Program-made: the position numbers and the translations under genes | The notes under the pieces: generated by a model | Databases searched by the model: none | Seen by the model: only the letters and a program-made list of their open reading frames with translations | What the model was told of the DNA's origin: nothing | Shown here: in pieces, positions 1 to 12,200 of the stretch | How the letters are laid out: the number at the start of each line of letters is the position of its first letter | How positions within the stretch are numbered: position 1 is the stretch's first letter | Assembly: GCA_026724425.1 (NCBI GenBank) | Contig: JAIUCV010000019.1 | Coordinates: 9,195,141 to 9,259,140 of the forward strand | Reading direction: 5' to 3' | From: Erythrophleum ivorense | Taxonomy: Eukaryota; Streptophyta; Magnoliopsida; Fabales; Fabaceae | Length of the DNA stretch: 64,000 nt

Positions 1-1029
1 AATTTATTTTATATTTATTTCAGTTTTAATTAACTTTTTTAAAGTATATATTATCATTAAATTAATTTTTTACTATTCTAAAATTTTATTATGTGATTAA
101 TTATTATTTTCGACATTTGTTGGGTTATCTAGGTTTATTTTCATTGTGTTCTTCACGTTCTTCATTAGATAACCTAGATTGTAACATATTATCCAAGTTA
201 TCTAAGTTCATCATTTGCTTCATCTCTCTAATACATTAAAAATACATTAATCTAACCAGTTGCAAACAACATTGTATTCTCATTAGTATTAAAACTTGTA
301 TCAAGAAATGAAATAAGAAAAGAAAAATGAAACCAAATACATTAATAATTAACCTAGATTCCAATCAACATTACAATCAACCCAGATTCCAATAATATTA
401 CAAATCAAATCAAAACCTCTTATAAATTTTAACAACTAAACTAATAAACAAAATAATAACAAAAATTTGAAAGAAAAAATTTTCAACAACCAAATCAAAA
501 CTTATAAAATTTCACCTACAACAAGTAAAGAAATGGAAAATTAAACTAATAGAAAAATTAAACCATATAAAATAAAATTAAAAAAAAAAAAAGAAAATTT
601 GAGAGAAAGAAAATGAAAAATAAACTGCGGACTCATAAAAGATGCATGAAAGAGGTTGAGAGTGTTAAACCACAAAGAAACAGAAGTATAAAGAGCAAAA
701 ATGAAATGACGAATGAAAGAGAAAACAAAACTTAAGGATTATAGAGAGGAAAAATAAAAATTTGGCAGGTTATAGTTTCAAAATCTCAAGCTTTTTTTAC
801 TTGTGCCTTCTGCGCCATTTTGCATGATTTTCTTTTAATATATTATATATATTAAGTATATATATTATTAAATTTATTAACTATACATATAATATATAAT
901 TTTATGAAGTTACAATATTAAATTCAAACAAAATAAAAATTAAAAACCTCTATGACAAATTTTGGAGATAATTCAATTATATAAATTTCATAAAATTAAA
1001 AAAGAATCAACAATCACTCATCGTCATCT
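1..1029. other. AT-rich non-coding stretch, nothing identified
   Basis: Both strands were read. There is no convincing coding region. The motif AACCTAGATT and its complement recur several times between 120 and 380, but not in a regular array. The stretch probably belongs to the same decayed DNA transposon as the transposase fragment that follows, but no terminus was found. Confidence 0.4.
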
Positions 1030-1620
1030 TCGTTATCTTTGATATGAGAGAGATCTAGCCTATATGCAGTTGGTTATGAACTTGGGCCAGCATCCTATTG
1101 TCTATAGTGTTGTTGATTAAAATTTCTATATTGATTTAATTCTTGTTGCCTATCTTTAAATTGTTTTCTCTACTATTCAAGTTGTACATCATGAGTTTGT
1201 CTTGAATAAATAATAAATTGATTCCTTATTATTTTCTTGTATATACAAGGAGTGAGTATATAGTGGGTCTTAATTGTAGGAATATCTTACAATCAAATTT
1301 CCAATTATATTATGCGAGATACTTCCCAAACCATACACTAAACTTTTTTTTTTCTTTCCACCTGCAACTTTTAACTAGAAATCTAGGTTCAATATACTCT
1401 CCTTTCTACTTTTCACCTCATTTTTTTGGTGGGTTTACTCATTCTAAAATATAGTAAAAGGTGTCGACAATCTTTTGGTATACTCTATCATTGGAATAGA
1501 ACCTTTAATGTGCAAAAGTGGAGGCTCAATTCCTCTTCATTTGCTCACTTCTTGATTGGAAATCTAGTTTGTGACACTCTTCATATAACTGGTCCTAAAT
1601 GGATTCTCCAATCCATCTAG
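1030..1620 (-). pseudogene. Transposase_24 (Ptta/En/Spm) fragment, degraded
   Basis: Read on the minus strand, this holds pieces typical of the C-terminal part of the plant Transposase_24 family found in CACTA-type elements. Near 1535-1470 there is an IEPPLLHIKGSIP-like segment, and near 1375-1336 the family hallmark GGKKKKSLVYGLGS. Near 1205-1020 comes a glutamine- and asparagine-rich tail that ends in an acidic run (DLSHIKDNEDDDE). Stops and frame changes separate the pieces, so no protein can be made. The call rests on the GG-K-K-x-VYGLGS signature and the order of the pieces. Small open frames on the opposite strand look like shadows. A second fragment of the same family lies at about 7.7-8.2 kb on the same strand. 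Confidence 0.5.
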
Positions 1621-2246
1621 GTCTCTTTTTTAACATTTTGAGTATCATCAATTAGATCTTTTAAGTAGAGAATTACTCTTGCCGTCCAATTTATCTAAAT
1701 CCAATGGTGATCATCGAGTTTCCAATAGTAATATTTCTTAAATATATATATATATATATATATAGGCTTTAATTATTAATAAGATAAAACACACAATATT
1801 ATAATTATAATTATGTGACAAATAATTATGAAAATTCACATGAAAATCTACAAACCATAATTGTTAATATTCTTTCAGAACATTTCTCCAACTATTCCAG
1901 AGCCTTTCATATTTACTTTTGAAAATATTAATTATGCATGTATGAACTGTCTTGTTATTTGGTTTAAATATGATTAGTACATAAATTAAATATTTATTAA
2001 CTAAATTTATGAATAATTAAAATTTATAATGATATTAAATAATTAAAAATTTTAAATAATGAACCATCATCATCTAGTTCAATGAATTGCTTTTGGATTA
2101 AAAATTTAATACATGAATTCAATACAAATTACAAATTATTCAAAGAAAACATAAAAATTTATTCATTATTATCATCACCATCATGGTGTTCTTGATGATA
2201 CTTATTATAGTAGCTTTTACATGTGTCAATTTAGCCTTACATGACT
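1621..2246. other. Non-coding AT-rich spacer
   Basis: Contains the TA microsatellite and otherwise no readable gene or element end. Its last five bases (TGACT, 2242-2246) are the candidate left target-site copy of the LTR-like unit that follows. Confidence 0.4.
1742..1764. repeat. (TA)n microsatellite
   Basis: About eleven uninterrupted TA units. Similar short TA runs occur at 8520-8537, 43127-43142, 47981-47998 and 53945-53957. Confidence 0.9.
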
Positions 2247-5200
2247 TGTAACATTCGGTATCTTTAGACCAGGGTTAAGGCTAAGATATAAAGGGCAAGA
2301 GCTTAATTAGAATAAGAAATAAGGGCCACTACTGGTTCAAAATATTGAAAAAAAAAGTATGAGATTAGCTATAGTACAAAAAGGGGCAAAATAGTAATTC
2401 TAAGAAAAAGTATGGCATCTAGTATTTTAACTGAACTAGATCCTAATATAATATGAGATAAGGTATAATAAGAGCAAAGGAACAACTAAGATGATAAGAA
2501 ATTGGCTTATGAGATCACTTACATACTAGTGACAAAATTATAATTTTGAGCAACTCAAGAAAAAAGGGCTTTGAAATGCTAAAATAAGTTCATTAGAGTT
2601 TTCAGATGTCATAAAAACTATAAGAATAGTCAGAATCAATTAAAATCCTTTCTGCATAAAAAATGAGATAGATAGTAATGTGACTTAAGTAAAGTCATTT
2701 TTCATTGTTTAAACCACTGAGACCCCAAAAATGATGTTTTTATGTAAAAGAGTACTTAAAATTGTGTAGGGAGTAGTAAGATTCTAAAAAGCTCGCAAAA
2801 TGAGCCTAACCAAAGCAAAAGTGTACTCAAGGGCAAAATGATTGTTTTAAAAAATTATAAAAGGCTTCTTTAATAAGCCTCCTTCTTCCTCAACCCATTT
2901 GGATGAAAAATCTACAACTCCAAGATCAACCATGGATAAGCTTCTTGAGGAAGGAGAGTAACAAAGTTCAAAGCCCCATTTACATAGGTAAATGGCTTTG
3001 TTCATCCAGCTGTAGTTAGGAACATTTATCTATACTAAATTGGATTTATAAAGATGATTTTATTTTCTTGAAAAGAGGAATTTTAGGTTTGACACCATAA
3101 GAAAATGAGCTCCTTTTAAAATTCCAATTGATGGAAAAAGAATTATACAAAGAGTGCTCTGCATTAAGGTAAAGTTTCATGAATTTCACTTAAGAAATCT
3201 TGAGTTTTTAGCGTTAGATATTTTCAAACTAGTGAGAGAGAATCTAAAATCTATGATGGTTTGATGTTCTTTTGATCCATTTAGATGTTTTCAAGCCTAA
3301 AGAACATGATTCTAGCTTTCATTTTAATTAAATCACTGAAAATATCAAGTTATGGCACACTTAGTATCAATTCAACCTAGTGAGTGGGTAAAAATTCATG
3401 TCATTTTGATGTACATTTGATGTATTTAGATGTTCTAAGGTGCAAGGATTATGAATCTAAGTTTAGTTGTACTTGAATCCATGAAAACTCCAAGCTAGGG
3501 CACATAAGACATCCATTTGGCCATGTATAGAATGAAGGGCCTAGAGAGTTGTTTTATTGATTTTAAGGTTTCAGATAGACTAGAAATGAAAAATGGACAC
3601 TAATGGAAGCATTGAATGAAATTTAGAAGCCACGTTTTGAAAGTTAAATTTCTAGGGTTCAAGTTGTTTAATGTGAGACAATGTGGTTCTACAAATGTTT
3701 TGGCATGTTAGTGAGAGCTCTAATGAGTCTCATTTGAGTCATACAGATCATGAATGATGAGAATTGGAAGCCTAGAAATTGGATGTGGTAAGATGCACAT
3801 GGAAGCCAGATAAGCATAAATTTTACATGTTTTTAACTCTCCTAAATTAAGCATTTTAATATCCAAACATGGCTCTAGGGGTTTAATTAGGTAGAATTTG
3901 GTTTCATTAGCCATTTATACACTTTAGGAATTTAATTGCAAAATTATTGAATTTTAATGTTTAACTTTCTTTAATTAATTTTGTGAATTTTTCCTATTAA
4001 GAATTTCCTATTAATTGTGCAGATTTTTCAATAGGTAATTGGTTTATGACAAGGAGGTTGGAGAAGAGGAAACAAGCAAAGAATATGGGAAGCAAAAAGA
4101 AAAGAAGAAGTACATGCATGGACTCTTTAAAATGGATACATGAATAGAGGAATAAAGGCTTAGACTAGAAGAAGCTGAAGCACGAGTTCCTCTTTGCCAA
4201 AACCATGTCATATGTGAGTAGCCATATGGAAGAATTTAACGTGGAAACAAATGAAGCTACGAGCTGGAATGAGCTGAACATGCATGAGGTGGGAACACGA
4301 GAAGAACGAGCAGCATGGAGAAGCTTCTTTCACTTCATTCGGGCTGGATGCATGAGAAAAGGAAGAAGCTCACGTGGAGAACATGCAAAAAGATGTGGAA
4401 ACACGAAGCATGCAGCTCGAGTCCAGGTAAAAACGCTGAAGAAGTGGATGGAGGAAGAGGCTACGGTTTTGAAGAAATAATGAAGGCAGAAAATGACGAG
4501 GGACTTGAGAAAAGCTACTGGAGCAACACAAATGAATGAAGCAGCAGAGATAGTGGGAAGGCTCTCAAGGAGAAGAAGATCGAATAAAAGAAGCTCAAAT
4601 ACACACCCATGCAAAGCAGAAACATGCAGAAATATAGAAGCTACGAATGGAAGAAGCTGCTGAGCAAGCTGCAGAACGAAGGAAATCACGTGAAAAAGCA
4701 GGCAGCTCACATGAATTCGAATATTATAATTAGCTTTAAAATGGGGCCCACACTATCTGCAATGCAAGCTTGTGATATATATATTAAAAGAAGAAACGCT
4801 GAAGCTAATTCGAGAGAAGGCAGACGTTGGACTGGGCTGGAGAAAAGATGCAGTTTTAACGTAAAAGAAGAGCAGCAACACGTGAAGAAGAATCAGCTTT
4901 GGCACGTGATTTTTTAATGAGGAAGAGAGTCATTATTCTGCACTCCTCTACACTACATTCACATCTCCATATCCTAGTCCATTTACAATTCATCCACCCA
5001 CAAATTCACTCACGTCTCTATAATCTCGTAGCCCCTCATGCATATATATATCATTCCATTCACTCCTTCGTGCAACACATCCACCACGCCTCATCCATCC
5101 ATCACACCACTCAACCAATCATCCATCCTCTTCTCATCCATTCCAGCCATCTTCCATCTACATTCCATGATTTTTTAATTCATCTTGAGGCTAGCAAGGA

Positions 5201-7616
5201 GGAAGCTCTTGGAGAAGCTTGAATCCGGGGAGAATATTCAGAATTTTGGGCTAAGAATTTTCTATTTTTCCTATACTTTTTCTCTTTCATTTATTTTCTT
5301 GGTTAAGATGTATTTGATAAGGAAATTGTGTAATTATAATTAGTGGCTCGTTAGACACTAATTAGGAAGTAATTTTTGTTGATTAATTGATTGCATTAGA
5401 CATCAATATTATCTGAATTCCATGTATGCTTCGGAGGTATTCAATAAAATACATGAGTGAGCATAATTGTTTAATTTGAGGATTCCTTAATGTTTAGTTG
5501 GTTAAGTAAATATTTAGGATGATTCAGATGTTAATCAATTAGTTAATCAATTAAATTGGATGTTCATTGATCTTAGAAACAAGAATTAACAGTTTAATGC
5601 GAAGTTGAGGTTTCAATTAAACACTAGACCGTTGATTTCTTGAATCTTGAGTGGTTACTCAAGATAAATTGTTATGAACACATTTAGGAACTCTTAGACC
5701 AAAATTAATTACAATTAGAATAGGATAAGGATAGTGGATACCAAGAGACAAATCCAAAGCTAGTCACAAAACCATAATTCATCCAATTAGATAGTAATTA
5801 GGAATTTAATTCAATTTAGTTTTAGGATAGTTTAATTAAATCAAAACCCCTTTAGTTTAGGAATTTTTAGAGTCTTTTAACATTTAGAACACTCAATTAA
5901 ACATTGAACGCCAATTCCGAGGGAGATGACCTAGGTTGTGCCACTAATTACATATTCTATCAGCCTAGTATTATTTTGAGGGTTATGCGACGATTCACTC
6001 AAAGCCTAAGTTGACATAATGGGTTCAAAAGGGGCCATACATAAAAACTATACCAAATGAATAGTAATGGCCATATGAATAGTAAAATAGAAAATTGTAA
6101 CTTGAATTAGAAATTTAGGAGGCTCAAGTTTGCCTAGAAAATATGCATAATGAAATTCCTAATTACAAGCCTAAGTGAAGGACAACTTGAAGGGAGTTGA
6201 GTGCTAAAAAAATTTCACTAATCTTAAGCCATTAAATATGGTGGAAATGAGCATAATCAATGATAAAAAGCCACTTAAAAAATGTGTATAGAAGAAGTGT
6301 CACATAGAGGGCTTTAAGTGCACCTTAAATGGCCTAATTCCCAGTCTAACAGTTATAAAAGAAAAGTTAAATAAATATGAGTCATGATTAATGATGTTGT
6401 GCTCAATCATGATGTTATAGGCTACATTAATGGTGACCATTCCACATGGAAGTAATGAGGCCAAATCAAAGCTAGTGAAATGATCAAGTTTGAGTAAGTA
6501 GTTTTGGCATTAGGTTAAGCATATTCCAAGTAGCTTACTCATCCATACCTTACATGCATGAATGATTGTTTGGCTTAAACTACATTGCTATGTATTAACT
6601 TCATAGATAACATGCTTATTGATGGCTTGTTATAGTTTCATATATGTTCTTCATATATGCTTAAGGGGCTAAGGCTCAAAGCTAAAAGGGCAAGGGAATA
6701 GATGAAGTAGTTTTCCCAAAGCCCATAAAGAAAAGCCTAAGCCACAGTTGAGATTTCATGGCCATGATAGAAGTTAGATGAGGTTAAGTTAAAACATCTA
6801 TGCTGGTTTTATGTCTTTTGTGTATCTTACATGCTTGCATTTTCATTGCCTACAAAATCATATGTGTGTAATTGGTTGGACTAAGTAAATGCTATTGAGA
6901 TTCTCCTTAATCTCACCCTCTTTCCATTTTCCCTACTAAGTAGTGCCAGTTGTAAAAGCTAGCCAAAGAAGGGACCAATTGTATGAATGTGTAAAGAAAA
7001 TCTTAAGACAAATAGCCTATAGAGATAAACTTAATGTAATTAGCTATTACAAATGTCAAGAGATGTAATTATTTATTTAAATGTTATGAGCTATTAGTTT
7101 ATGAGTTGGTTTATATATGATATTTCATAGATACTATGTACTTTCACCCTTGTATGTAAGACTAGTAGTAGGTGTTTATAGATGTCATAGTTTATTATGA
7201 GCATGAAATCATGTATCTAATGTTTATAAGCATTGAGTTAGGCTAGCTAATAACTAAGCTCTAAAGTGCAAGATTGGAAATGTTGAATGCAAGATACAAT
7301 GGCATAGGTTCATATACTATAGAAAGGGGCTATATTTATTGCCAATTAATGGCTTGGAAGCCTTATATTATAAAGGGAGACTCTACTAGAATCTATACAG
7401 AACTTATCCTAATTTGACATAAGATCACCATGGATAGGTAAGAGGTCTAAATTGAGCCATTAATTGATTGTTAAATCATGGATATTAGTAAAAATGATTG
7501 ATGGAAAACAAAAAGATTCCCTCTAAAATCCAACTAAGTGACCATATCATCGAGTAATTGTCTATCAAATGAGCTTAATTAACTAAGAAAAATCTCTTAT
7601 AAGCTAAGATGTTACA
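2247..7616 (+). mobile_element. Probable 5.4-kb solo LTR or LTR-bounded non-coding unit
   Basis: The unit begins TGTAACAT and ends ATGTTACA, a perfect 8-bp inverted terminus of the TG...CA kind used by LTR retrotransposons. It is flanked by TGACT (2242-2246) and TGGCT (7617-7621), a 5-bp duplication with one mismatch. No gag or pol motif is visible inside. The middle (about 4030-5220) is purine-rich and rich in GAAGAAGC-type words, with several short open frames that I read as non-coding. A block at about 5900-6000 (CCGAGGGAGATGACC and following) resembles the conserved tail segment seen in many long plant LTRs. Plus orientation is assumed from that block. It could instead be two diverged LTRs with a short interior; no clear internal repeat was found to support this. 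Confidence 0.5.
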
Positions 7617-7717
7617 TGGCTTAGATTGATATTTTATTTTCTTATAATTGCATGTCATAAAAATGCAACTTAAGGGCAATATCTTCACGTATTATGCATT
7701 GCAGAAATATAGCTTCC

Positions 7718-8240
7718 TTAACACTTGAAAATGTATGCTAATGTATACTCATTAAGTGCAAATTTATCTCTATATCCAAGGATTGGATCTCTAACTATTT
7801 CATATGACATACTTTCGAGACCATACACTATGCCTTTTTTTCCTCCAATAGCTTTCATCCAAAGATCTATTTCTTCTAACCATAATTGTTGCCAAGTAAA
7901 AGTAGAAGTCTTTGTTGCACCTTTTAAGGCTGATATAATTATTTGGAAAGGAAAAAAAAACACATGTGACTTTCTACTTCAATAAGAGGCATTAATTAAA
8001 AAAAATTACATTTACAAAGGGCCCTTTTGATTTTTGATAAGTTCAAACATGAAGCTCAGCTAGCATTGCGAGTTTACCAAGTTCTATACTCAAGTTTCTT
8101 CCAATGCTGCATGAATAGAGTAGAGCTAAAGTTGGACGCTTCATTTTTCTTGCTTTGCTTACATCATTGTTAGAGAAACTTTCTTTCAAACAATTATATA
8201 GACCATTATAGTTATTTTGTATGATAGTAACAATGTATTC
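7718..8240 (-). pseudogene. Transposase_24 (Ptta/En/Spm) fragment, frameshifted
   Basis: On the minus strand, 7963-7718 reads openly. It contains the family signature GGKKGIVYGLESMSYEI, preceded by a tryptophan-rich, acidic helix-like stretch. Just upstream (about 8170-8010), in another frame, is a segment matching the earlier part of the same family: a basic RKMKRP run, then an ELGKLAMLAEL segment where the family has its 'xELF' helix, then a KGPFVN end. The two parts are separated by at least one stop and a frame change, so this is a relic. It lies just outside the 5.4-kb LTR-like unit and may be part of the DNA transposon into which that unit inserted. Confidence 0.5.
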
Positions 8241-9268
8241 ACTAACAATATCACCATCTAGTTAGAATTTGATTGATAAAGAAATTAAAATTATATTAAT
8301 TTAATTTATAAATAAAAAAAATTTATGTCAATATTAGACAAACTAATTAATTGAGAACATTACCCTACTTTGTTGAGTCATCTAATTAACTTTTTTTGAA
8401 AATTAGATCTATCTAAGGCTTGGGAATATTGATATGAACCCATTCCTTTACAAGATATCTACAAAGGTGGAAAGAAAGAAAGTTAGGAAAAAAATAAGAT
8501 GAATTAAGAGAAGGAAGAATATATATATATATATATAAAGAAAAAAAATTAAAGCAACCTCTGAAGGTCTTGATGTGAAAAGGAGCCTTCTTCATGTGGT
8601 ATAGCATTCACATGACAAAGGGATACAACCATTGATTAGAATATCACATAAATAATTAGAAATGGTTAGAATATTACATAAGTATCACTTACTTTTCAAA
8701 GGGATACATCCATCATACTGGACTCGACTACTAACGCTAGCCTCAAATGGCAAATGACAAATAAATATTTCATAGAATCAAATCATCTAGGTGGAAATAT
8801 TCTTTCTAACTTATAGAAATGATAGGAATCTTGTATTCTATTTGCATTAAATCATCCACCTTTAACATCACTTAACATAATTCTCTAAAGAATTAACCCA
8901 ACTCAATTATAGGTTTCTAGATTTGGTTAGGTAGGCACTAAAAGAAATCAATAGCAAACATTCCACAAAGATCTAACAATCATAACTTTTAAGTCCAGAT
9001 AGCTTTCTTTCCTCTGAATCTACACATCTTTATAGATTTAAGGAATACCCATTGGGCATTTTCAATATTTTTACCCACTCATAGAGAGCTTTTTTTTTCT
9101 CCAATATGAAAGTAAATTTAGCTTTTGGTATAACCATTCTCCCAGCAGCTAATTCTCACAGCTTTAAGTCTTTCCACTTATGATATTCTTTCATATCTGA
9201 CATGGCTTTCATGTTATCTTTGGTCATCCTGTTGATATACATAACAATATTAAATATATTATCAAACA
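8241..9268. other. Non-coding, nothing identified
   Basis: AT-rich with a short TA run at 8520-8537. No readable gene. The final five bases (AAACA, 9264-9268) are the left target-site copy of the solo LTR that follows. Confidence 0.4.
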
Positions 9269-12200
9269 TGTCATACCATCACATATATCATATGCTATAA
9301 CTTATCGGCAAAAGACCTTGTACTTACTATTAGAAAACTTTGCTAATAAGGTCTCAGATTTCACAGTGTAGAATACAAGATCTCATTGACAAGATCTTGG
9401 ACCTTATTGACAAGATATTATCTCAGTCTTTAATTTGACCTGATTTGATGCTAACTCATCCTTAATAAACTTGGTTAACTAGAAATATCACAAAAGAAGC
9501 ATGGAAAATGGGTTTAAAGTCAAGCATCACAAGTTAGCACAAGTACACCATTCCATGCAATTTCATAATTCTACTACTAGTTTTAAAAATTCATAACCTG
9601 AGTTAGGAAATTTTAAATCATGCAAATTAGGACTTTTTGGAAATCTCAGGACATCATCTAACTACTGTAAAAATTTCATATCAAAACAAGGTCATTTTCC
9701 CTAAGAAAACTATTGAAATAGTAAATGGGCTTATTTCTTATACTATAACAGGTATGCAACTTTAAAAATTCATATCTCACTTTACAGAACTCTAAATTGA
9801 GTGCTCTTAGTAGCTATGGAAAACTTATGATGCAAAATGCATGTCTGTAAAATTTCATGAGCATTGGACTTCATTTGACCTTTCAAAGACACTGAAAACT
9901 AGATTGTCCAGAAGAACAGTACTATGATAATTTCTACATAATTTAGCCAACTTTTAAAAAATTATAAAATATCCTATAGAGCTCCAAAAATTCTGCTCTT
10001 TAGCTTTCTGAAACATCCTCAATGAGATCTATATGTTTGCCAAATTTTATGCCAAAACCCATTCATTTGATCTGGTTTTGGTTCAGGGGAAAAATATGGC
10101 TTATAATGGTAACTATGTGGCTTCAAATGGTACCAAATGACCTCCTAGATGAACTCTGACCATTTGAGCATGTCCAAAAGTTCAAATAAAGCGTATAGAA
10201 GCATCATAATAGGTCTGAATCTTCATGGAACTCAAATTCACCATCCCACATACTTTTATACACAAGCATGCCATGGGTCAAGGATGTCAAAATTATACAT
10301 TCTCATACATTTGGCTTCATATTCATTATATATAATATATCCATGTACTTTTATATATGATCAAAAGGTTACATCTCATAAATAATTTGTACATACATAC
10401 TTTGACATTAATTTACATAAAAATTGCATTATTGTTAAAGTATTACAAATTATGTTCCTTGACTCCCATTCTTTACTCTATGAGCTTCACCAAGGTTAGA
10501 TGGAATGTGGGGGAGAATGAGATTCAAAGAATTCAAATAGCTCTTTTACCCTTTCAAGTAGGCATAAATGGCATATTATCACATCAAAGCATATAAGCAT
10601 GCACCAAAAGCTTTCAAGAATCAAACATAAACATGTTAAGATCAAAATCAAACTCTAAGGACTTTTGGTTTAGCCTCACTTAACTATTTGGAACTTTTGA
10701 ATTAGCTTTACCCACTTTCTAGGAACTTTTGACTTAGCTTTGTAATATTTGATTCTTTGAAAATGAGAGAAAATGTGAGAAACGTAATGTACAGTTTCTC
10801 GATAAACGTATAAAATTCACCGGATACAAAAGTAAGTCCCTCGAAATAAACTAGTTAAGGTCCTAAAAAATTTAAGTAACATTCTAGACTCCTAAAAATA
10901 AGAATCCCAGGTTCAGACAGAAAGAAAAACGAAGCTAGAATGAAGAAACGAATTTGAACGAAAGGTTGACAAAATGTAATGGCATTTTCATAATTTTGAG
11001 TAAATTTTGAAATTATCATAGGAGAGCTTTTTTAATGAAATTTTTGAGTTCTTTGGGGTTCTCAGAGGCCCTAAAAACCATGGGAAGCCTTGAGACAGTT
11101 AAAACCCCTCCTATAAACGTTTTCCAATGTCAGTTGACCCGAACTTTGACTGATTCGTTTGAGAAGGTTTTAGGTCCAAATTAAGTGATTCTAAAGGTAT
11201 TTTATAAGATTAATGACCTAAATTTTTTATGAAAAATATGGTTCTCAAAAATGAGTTAAAACGAATTAAAAATGAAAATACCAAGAACGAAGGGTTAAAT
11301 TAGAATTTTTAAGAAAGTGAAAGTTTCTTAAACACTCTTTAAGTTTCTTATTTCTTCTCCCCATTATTTGCATGACCTATTCTGCCCAGAAACCAAAGAA
11401 AGACCAGCTCTCTTAGGCGCACCAAGGAGGAGAGAAAAATAGAAGAAAAAGGTAAGGAATTTCATGGATTTTCATGCTTCTCATTTTTTCAAACTTGTTC
11501 CTCTCCTCTTAAGCTTCCTTCCTTTCGTTTTAATGAAGTTTTGGTGTTATTTTGGGGACAGAATAGAGAGAGGAATTTCGTGTTTGAGGAGAAGAAGCCA
11601 AGAGAAGGCAAGAACAAGCAAAAGGAGCCAAGGAAATAAGGTAAAATCTCACTTTTATGGTAGCTACTTCCTTCCCCTTTCTTCCTTGGTTCGTCCCATG
11701 TATATAGCTCCAAGAAGGCTTGGATTTTGAATAGAACCAAGGGTGAATCCTAGGAATTTAATGGAAGAGAATAAGAATATGCAAAGAAATTCAAGTAAAA
11801 GCCATTGATTTTCAAGATAGCAAACTTAGGGTTTCATGGGCTCCCTTGAAAATCTAAATTGATGTAATTATTTCTAGGTCTAAATAAGTGTTTAGATGAG
11901 CTTTTGAGATCCCTAGAAGGCTCCTCATATGTATCTTTCATCAAGAAAATGAAGTAAACTCACTTGGTGTTCATATAGTGCATAGTTTCAACCTAGGGTA
12001 GATAAAGCACCAAGGGGTAGTTTTAATTTGTTCCAAGCTTATTTTTGAGTCATATAGATGGAAGAGGATGAGAAGAAGCCTTGAAAAAATTTTAGGAGCC
12101 ATAGAAAGTGAGATGGTATCATAGGTTCCATATTATGGCTTAAAGAAGCAACACCTAGTTAAGCTCCTTGATTTAATTGTGTGATGACTTCAAGAGGTTT

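Noticed and set aside
4205..5222. Several overlapping open frames of 74-126 codons on both strands
   Set aside because: They arise from purine-rich GAAG repeats and their complement within the LTR-like unit. No domain, and several frames are open at once.
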